Of a stretch of 64,000 nt of DNA, positions 58,261 through 64,000 are shown in pieces; the first letter of the stretch is position 1, and every line of letters begins with the position of its first letter. The position numbers and the translations under genes are program-made. The DNA lies in NCBI GenBank assembly GCA_032622095.1, contig CP136062.1, forward strand, positions 8,647,710 through 8,711,709, read 5' to 3'. A model generated the notes under the pieces. The model was not told the DNA's origin. It made no database searches and saw only the letters and a program-made list of their open reading frames with translations. The DNA comes from Siphonodentalium dalli. Its lineage: Eukaryota > Mollusca > Scaphopoda > Gadilida > Siphonodentaliidae.

Positions 58261-58519
58261 ATTCTGCATGGCCTCATCTGCTATGGGAGACATACACTCA
58301 GATTGAAGTTCCCAAATGGTTAATATTGTAATGTACACCCATTGGGAACCTCGATTATGCAATGTGTCGTCTGCCAATTTGGAGATATTGAGAAACTAAA
58401 CAAAAAAGAAATAGAATCTATGTGAAGAAGTTTCTATAGAAATTTTATAATAAAGAAACTTATTCTTATACTCAGGGCTATTGGACACTTCTATCAAAGA
58501 ACTCATGAATGTTTTATAG

Positions 58520-59975
58520 GTAACCCACAGGGAGCCTCACACATCTGGTACCATGCACTATGGAGTGTCATCTGGTCCAAGCTACAAGGGGCTCTCTATG
58601 GGTTAGATCTGTCACCAGTCAAAAGAATACCTGACTAATTGTGGAAAGCCCTGCTTTGCAAGTGACAGCAAAAAAATGTACTTTGGGCTGTCTATAAATA
58701 AATAAATGCAAACCTACATGAAACATATTAGCAACAAGATATCATTGATAAGTTATGGGTCATTTCAGTCCATGGTTTATGCTCTCGGAAGCGATCAACG
58801 GCAACCAAAAATGTCGGAATAACCTTGATGCTCTCTTCTGGTTGGTTGGGAAATTTCTCCATTTTCAAAATGTCAGATGGGTTGTAATGGTCTCTCATGA
58901 TGGTGAAAAGAACTCACCAGGGAGCCCACACAGATGGAAGCATGTCGCCTACTCCAATCTATGTGGGGCTCTCTATGGGTTGTACTGGTCTCTCATGACG
59001 GTGAGCAGAACCCACAGGGAGCTCCAAACAGATGGAAGCATGTACTTCGGAGTGTCGCCAAACAGATGGAAGTAATGTCGAGTGTCGCCTGCTCCAGTCT
59101 ATGTGAGGCTCTCTATGGGTTGTACTGGTTCATGACCGTGAACATATCAGAGCGTCGGAGCATCATAGAGCCTGTGTACCCCATAAGGAGCCTCACACAA
59201 ATGGAAGCATGCACTACAGATTGTCGTCTGCTCCATTCTATGTGGGGCTCTCTATGGGATGTACTGGTTCATGACCGTGAACATATCAGAGCATCGGAGC
59301 ATCATAGAGCCAGTGTACCCCATAAGGAGCCTCACACAAATGGAAGCATGCACTACAGAGTGTCGTCTGCTCCAGTCTATGTGGGGCTCTCTATGGGTTG
59401 TACTGGTTCATGACCGTGAACATATCAGAGCATCGGAGCATCATAGAGCCAGTGTAACCCATAAGGAGCCTCACACAAATGGAAGCATGCACTACAGAGT
59501 GTCAACTGCTCCAGTCTATGTGGGGCTCTCTATGGGTTGTACCGGTACCGGTACTTGTCTCCCATGACAGTGAACATATGGCAGCATCGGAGCATCATAG
59601 AGCTAGTGTAATCCATATGGAAGCATGCACTACAGAGTGTCGTCTGCTCCAGTCTATGTCGGGCTCTCTATGGGTTGTACCGATACTGGTACTTGTCTCC
59701 CATGACAGTGAACATATGGCAGCATTGGAGCATCATAGAGCCAGTCTAACCCATAAGGAGCCTCACACAAATGAAAGCATGCACTACAAAGTGTGGTCCG
59801 CTCCAGTCTATGTGGGGCTCTCCATGTGTTGTACTGGTCTCCTATGACAGTGAACCAATGGCAGCATCGGAACATCATAGTGCCAGTGTAACCCATAAGG
59901 AGCCTTACACAAATGGAAGCATGCACTACAGAGTGTCATCTGCTCAAGTCTATGTGGGGCTCTCTATGGGTTAGA
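58520..59975. repeat. Satellite D, unit ~139 bp
   Basis: Anchor atggaagcatgcactacag occurs at 59201, 59340, 59479, 59617, 59771 (atgaaagc) and 59913, giving periods of 139, 139, 138, 154 and 142 bp. Each unit includes ctccagtctatgtggggctc, tctatgggttgtactgg, catgac(c/a)gtgaacatat and ccataaggagcctcacac. Less regular units lie at 58910-59200 and a single early unit at 58520-58615. Plus-strand frames up to 159 codons stay open across units but change frame between them; they are not supported as genes. Confidence 0.92.
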
Positions 59976-60060
59976 CACTCTATATCCAGCACAACAAGAA
60001 CATTCCATAAACTAAAATGAGTTAATCCTTTCAGTGCCAAGTCTGATTTTTGTATCAACC

Positions 60061-60183
60061 CATATTTTCTTGATCATTTTTCAAATTTATTGATTATAAT
60101 GTGATAATTTGATGGAAAGACCTCCTATAGCTCTTATCACATTATTATAATCAATAAATTTGAAAAATGATCAAGAAAATATG
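60061..60183. repeat. Long near-perfect hairpin (~47 bp stem)
   Basis: catattttcttgatcatttt, tcaaatttattgattataat, gtgataa pairs with 60134-60183, with only a 3 nt bulge, around a loop of about 26 nt that contains gatggaaagacctcctatag. AT-rich stem. It could be a MITE; a short hairpin RNA precursor is conceivable but unsupported. Confidence 0.88.
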
Positions 60184-60489
60184 TTAGATAATCAAACCAA
60201 ACTACGAGAACAGTTCTAACTTATTTTTGGTGTGAACATCTAATCTACAACTAATTTAGTATCGGACATGAAATTTCTAACTTTTGATCAAAATAGGGTG
60301 TCAAATCTCCACCCCTCTACACTCCCTCCCCATTGCCTCAAACATTGCCCCCACCCAGGCTGTCTAGAAATCAATATTATTATACCAGTACCAAACAGCA
60401 TAGAGGAGAGTTAAATCTCTTATCTCTGCCCCTATTAGAACAAATGCGAATCCTCATCTATGAGATCCATTCATCTAGTAATATTAATA

Positions 60490-60670
60490 TACCCCCCTTT
60501 TTTTTCTTTGAAAAATCAGGGTATGATTTCACCTGGATAAGTGCTGGTTAAGAAACTAATATTGGAACAGCCGAGTCTGTATTTAGTGTCTGACCTTTGC
60601 TGGTGAATTTAATGACAATATTCCGCAAGGTGGACTAACATCACCGAATTCACCCTTTGGGGATCTCATT
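60490..60670. repeat. Direct repeat with 60963-61153, containing hairpin H2
   Basis: tataccccccttt ... tttctttgaaaa, atgatttcacctggataagt, g, then hairpin H (60602-60669: ggtgaatttaatgacaatat against taacatcaccgaattcacc). The same order recurs about 473 bp downstream. Confidence 0.75.
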
Positions 60671-60962
60671 TCCTAAAAATGACCCCATGAACAAATCTGA
60701 ACCCCAGACACCCAAAACTGTTTTAAGACTTACTATGGAGGGAAAGAGTTATGGCCCTAGCTTCGCACCTACATGTATTTGATGTGATGAACTTAATTGA
60801 ACAAATCTGATTGTGAGACACCTTGGGAACATGCGCACTGAACTATATAAACACATTCCGTCTTTAATATGGAGAAGAAATCAATTGTTGATAGATGGAT
60901 GGATAGACATCTCAACAGGCAGACGGATGGAAGCCTGACAGATAGAAGACAAATTTAATCCA

Positions 60963-61153
60963 ATATATACCCCCCCCCCATTTTTCTTTGAATATTAGTC
61001 ATATGATTTCATCTGGATAAGTGGTGATTAAAAAAATAATATGAAATGGCCAAGCCTGAATTTAGTATGTCTGACATTTACAGAATTAGGTCCCAAAAAT
61101 GTGGATTTAATGACAATATTCTGTAAGGCAGGCTAGCATCACCAAATTCATCC
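60963..61153. repeat. Direct repeat with 60490-60670, containing hairpin H3
   Basis: tatacccccccccatttttc, tttgaa, atgatttcatctggataagt, g, then ttaggtccc ... gtggatttaatgacaatatt and ctagcatcaccaaattcat. Diverged from the first copy by substitutions and small indels. Confidence 0.75.
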
Positions 61154-61345
61154 TCAATCTGATTAGGCCTCAATGGCCAATAAAACCTAGGAACAGATTG
61201 AAGTCCTACAGTTGAAGCTGGTGATACACACCCATTGAGCACCTCAATTATGCATTTTATCTTCTGCAAATTAGGGGGACATTGAAACTGAACAGGTGGA
61301 AAAAAGTGACTAAATCAAACTGTCAATTTGATACTTAGGATACTT

Positions 61346-61500
61346 CCCAGAAGATGAGGACTAAGCAGAATTAGGTCCCTGGCGGGTGTATTTGGTGATG
61401 CTAGCATGCTGTATGGGCTAGCAACACTAAATTCACCATCTGGGGACCTCACTATGTAAATGTCAGACACACTATTTACAGACTTGAAGAAATCTAAGCC
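61346..61500. repeat. Direct repeat with 61872-62020, containing hairpin H4
   Basis: tcccagaagatgagg, ctaagcagaat, aggtccctgg, then gggtgtatttggtgatgcta and ctaaattcaccatctgggga, followed by aatgtcagacacacta. The arms of H4 are aggtccc/ggggacct plus ggtg-atttggtg / caacactaaattcacc. Confidence 0.8.
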
Positions 61501-61741
61501 ATTCACAGTATCATTGAATGTCAGTCATCACCTAACCATGGGAGCACCAGTTTGTTGTTAAATTGCTACAGATATGTTTAGATTAGAATAATACATGTCA
61601 TTTGGCTAGTTTATATAATTAATGACCTGTACCTTTACAGATATATATGCCTCTGTGGTGAGAAGAGGTATTAATTAAATTGAGAGGTGATATGGCTTGG
61701 AAGGGATGTTGGTTGATGGCAGGGTTGGGTCTGGGCCATGT

Positions 61742-61766
61742 GGGAGGGGGTGGGTGGGGGAGGGTG
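61742..61766 (+). other. G-quadruplex-prone tract
   Basis: Runs of G separated by single bases: GGG-A-GGGGG-T-GGG-T-GGGGG-A-GGG. Five runs of three or more G with 1 nt loops is a textbook G4 motif on the plus strand. The surrounding sequence has no gene. Confidence 0.7.
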
Positions 61767-61871
61767 GAATGTTTCCATAGTTTCATTAAAGAGTAAAGTT
61801 TCATAACTCTGCAGATGTTATAATGGTGTCACTTTATTCAAATTTTAAAACATGTTTTAAAAAAAAAATTG

Positions 61872-62020
61872 TCCCAGAAGATGAGGCCTAAGCAGAATAA
61901 GGTAATTGAGGGTGTATTTGGTGATGCTAGCCTGCTGTATGGGGTAGCAACACTAAATTCACCATCTGGGGACTTCATTCTGCAAATGTCAGACACACTA
62001 TGTCCAGGCTTGGAGAAATG
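61872..62020. repeat. Direct repeat with 61346-61500, containing hairpin H5
   Basis: Same order as the first copy at a distance of about 526 bp: tcccagaagatgagg, ctaagcagaat, gggtgtatttggtgatgcta, gcctgc, ctaaattcaccatctgggga, aatgtcagacacacta. The left outer arm is weakened (aggtaattgag instead of aggtccctgg). Confidence 0.8.
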
Positions 62021-62879
62021 AACAATCGACTATTCCTATTTATTCTTGTAGAATCTGGTAGAATAGGTGTTTAGCTAATGTCATGTCATGTAATGACGGA
62101 TGGTAAACTGGTTTGAAGCAAGCAGTCTTCAGCAAGAGTATCAGGTGTCCACACTATGATAAATTGGCTTTTTCAATAATACAGGCTTCAGTGTTCTCTT
62201 AAAAATTAATAGTGCATAGCAAAGAGGTGTGAATTATAAAGGGCCATAACTCTGTTAAAATATATCGGATCAAACCCATATTTTATCTTGATCTGGATAT
62301 AAGTGTCAAAAATTCATATACCAAATTTGGTGTTGAACAGATGAAAAATGTTTAGTCTGGTCGGAAAAGCTACATTTGTGGAATACTAGAACCCTAGAGG
62401 CATTTTTGGGGAAAAGCATGAAACTAAGTTTTCTAGCATAAATCAAGTATGCTGAATCCAATGAGGGTGCCTGTCGCTGCCTGTGACCCATATTTCACCC
62501 ATAAAATCAACTTAAAGTCACATACTGTTTTATTGCCGCGAAAATACAGTAAGTCAATATCGAGACATATTTCACACTCGTTATACATATAATATCATGA
62601 ACATGGGAATATTTTATTATTTGACTCACCCCTCGAGACCTTTCTGTCAGAACTATCTCATCATCTGCTATACATATATGGACAAGTATGTTATTTAATA
62701 AAGTAAACGCTCTTCATGAAATCACACCCGGTTGAAAGTTGTGTGAATCACGATTAAGTTGAAAATATGACGTTTTTTCACAAATATCTTCATGCTGTTT
62801 GGAACTGGTTGAGTAATGTGACTTTATTTTGTGTTTTGTATATTAACTGATCATTGGAGCATTTAAATATGCAAGTATT

Positions 62880-63075
62880 GTGTCCTAGCCCCTTCCCTCA
62901 AAAACGCGGTAAAAAATTTCACAAAAAATCACAATTGGGATTCTAGTCATATTTCAACAAGAAATGAACAGAACTTTGTAATCTAAGTGAGGCATATCAT
63001 TACCTATGAATATTCCAACTCATTGGAACCAAAATTCTTACTTTGGCTCAAAATGGCTGCCAAAATGGCCGCCAA
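62880..63075. repeat. Diverged direct repeat (with 63565-63775)
   Basis: gggattctagtcatatttca, gaaatgaacagaactttg and a gtggct/ctatgaatattccaac part, then caaaatggctgccaaaatgg, match 63640-63775 (gtgattctggtcatattatt, ggaaatgggcagaactttg, ctggtccattatgata, gatgccaagatgg) at an offset of about 690 bp. Confidence 0.6.
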
Positions 63076-63564
63076 AATATGGAAATGGTAAATATTGCCC
63101 CAGCGTGTCCTGCAATCGCTTACAAATTGTGGTTCATGTATAAAATTGGCCTCCTATTCTGCCTCCTATACATTGAATACTAACATGTCTGATGCACCAT
63201 GGTTAATTGTTAATATTGTCACCACTGACACCACCAAAAATATTGGACTTTTCTCTCAAAAACTTGACATAAATATCGGCAAAAATTAACTTTTCAGGTA
63301 TGGACCATTTTTTCAAGTAAAATGTAACTGTCTTTGGATTCAAACGTGTTTATTGTTTTGGTCTATCTTAAATGTGTCACACTACGGTATTTATAGACCA
63401 AATTGCTCAAGATGGCTTCCAAAATGGCAACCAAATTTATAAAAAAAATTATTTACATATATCCCTAACATTATTCTCTGTGTTACCATAAAAGGTAGTA
63501 AATTGTGACTGACTTGGTTATTATACATGTTAGTTAATTAACTGACAACTATATGTTATATTCT

Positions 63565-63775
63565 GGTTGTCCCAGTTCCGTATGGGGCATGACAAATTCA
63601 TTTTAAAGTATGGAATTTTGCCAAGAACCTCTTTTGTGATTCTGGTCATATTATTGAAAGGAAATGGGCAGAACTTTGAGACGGAACCGAGATGAACCAT
63701 AATCTGTGGCTATTCTGGTCCATTATGATAACTAAAAATATCAACTGGATACAGGGTGGATGCCAAGATGGTAGT
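63565..63775. repeat. Diverged direct repeat, second copy
   Basis: See 62880-63075. Another atggc-rich string (aagatggcttccaaaatggc at 63410) lies between the two copies, so the underlying unit may be shorter than 690 bp. Confidence 0.55.
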
Positions 63776-63799
63776 CAGGGAGTTAGTCTATGATCATAG

Positions 63800-64000
63800 G
63801 TGAGGTGAATAGGTATACAGGGAGCTATTGTATGTCACGAATGATGTGAATAGGTATACAAGGAGTGACTATATGGTTACGTGTGGGTTGTCCATAGTAA
63901 GATGCATAGGTATACAGGGAGAGGTCACGGTCATGTGTGAGGTGAATCGGTATGAATGGAGTGACTGTATGGTGTATGGTTGTGTCTATCCAGTACGGGT
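63800..64000. repeat. Degenerate tandem repeat, unit ~40-55 bp, cut by window end
   Basis: The core gtgaataggtatacagggag recurs with variation at about 63807, 63848, 63902 and 63942, each followed by a tat.gtcacg or ggtcatgtgtg part. The array continues beyond the window. Confidence 0.7.

Noticed and set aside
58934-59847. Long plus-strand frames (up to 159 codons) in satellite D
   Set aside because: The peptide repeats with the satellite unit and changes frame when the unit length changes; no coding evidence beyond openness.

Overview
This is a repeat-dominated piece of a eukaryotic (animal) nuclear genome. There is no operon-like gene packing, no rRNA or tRNA gene that I could recognise, and only one stretch that reads convincingly as a conserved cellular gene. 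Satellites, inverted-repeat elements and short dispersed motifs such as GGGCCATAACTCTG, or 'ccaagatggc ... tttcatgatgatc' blocks ending in GGACG-rich tails, look like what I know from mollusc and other lophotrochozoan genomes. I therefore infer a marine lophotrochozoan, most likely a mollusc. This is inference from repeat style, not a database match.

Layout. 1-1132 is one copy of a 1.13 kb segment that recurs in the same orientation at 39983-41114; its left end is the C-terminal end of a non-LTR retrotransposon ORF. 1133-3135 holds old, diverged repeats. 3136-16967 is a satellite of about 140 bp (satellite A), interrupted by an inverted-repeat transposon (4891-5672) and by two blocks of a ~300 bp tandem repeat B, and rearranged by kilobase-scale internal duplications. 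16968-23090 is a second satellite with a 549 bp unit (satellite C) that abuts satellite A directly and is organised in its centre as 1098 bp dimers. 23397-26690 is a nearly identical 1746 bp tandem duplication. 26930-29180 is a diverged ~640 bp tandem repeat. 29190-33000 is a patchwork of hairpin-ended elements with (TAA)n tails. 33000-39535 is mostly unique DNA without a convincing gene. 39536-40290 is a non-LTR retrotransposon 3' end with a (TA)n tail. 41300-43270 holds a MITE, an inverted repeat and two minisatellites (47 bp and 48 bp).

The only recognisable cellular gene is at 44114-46121 on the minus strand: a long exon resembling the disordered N-terminal half of DCLRE1A/SNM1A, a DNA interstrand crosslink repair nuclease. 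It has a canonical PCNA-binding PIP box and ends, at a GT donor, inside the conserved CPFYKK motif that precedes the nuclease domain. It carries an in-frame TGA inside a 30 bp tandem duplication, and no nuclease exons were seen downstream in the window, so it may be broken or split by repeat expansion.

Right of it lie a TTAA-flanked piggyBac-type MITE (46301-46458) and a ~7 kb structure (46475-53428) with matching inverted termini and long arms of degenerate TAATGGCCATTA repeats, interpreted as a Foldback/MULE-like element. Inside are a 1.0 kb inverted-terminal-repeat element and two possible exons of an unrecognised small secreted protein. 53439-57484 has more MITEs and palindromes. 58182-64000 has a ~139 bp satellite, a long hairpin, a family of five hairpin repeats, a G-quadruplex-prone tract and degenerate tandem repeats.

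Apart from the DCLRE1A-like exon and two low-confidence small-protein exons, the open reading frames in the satellites are by-products of repeat homogenisation rather than genes.
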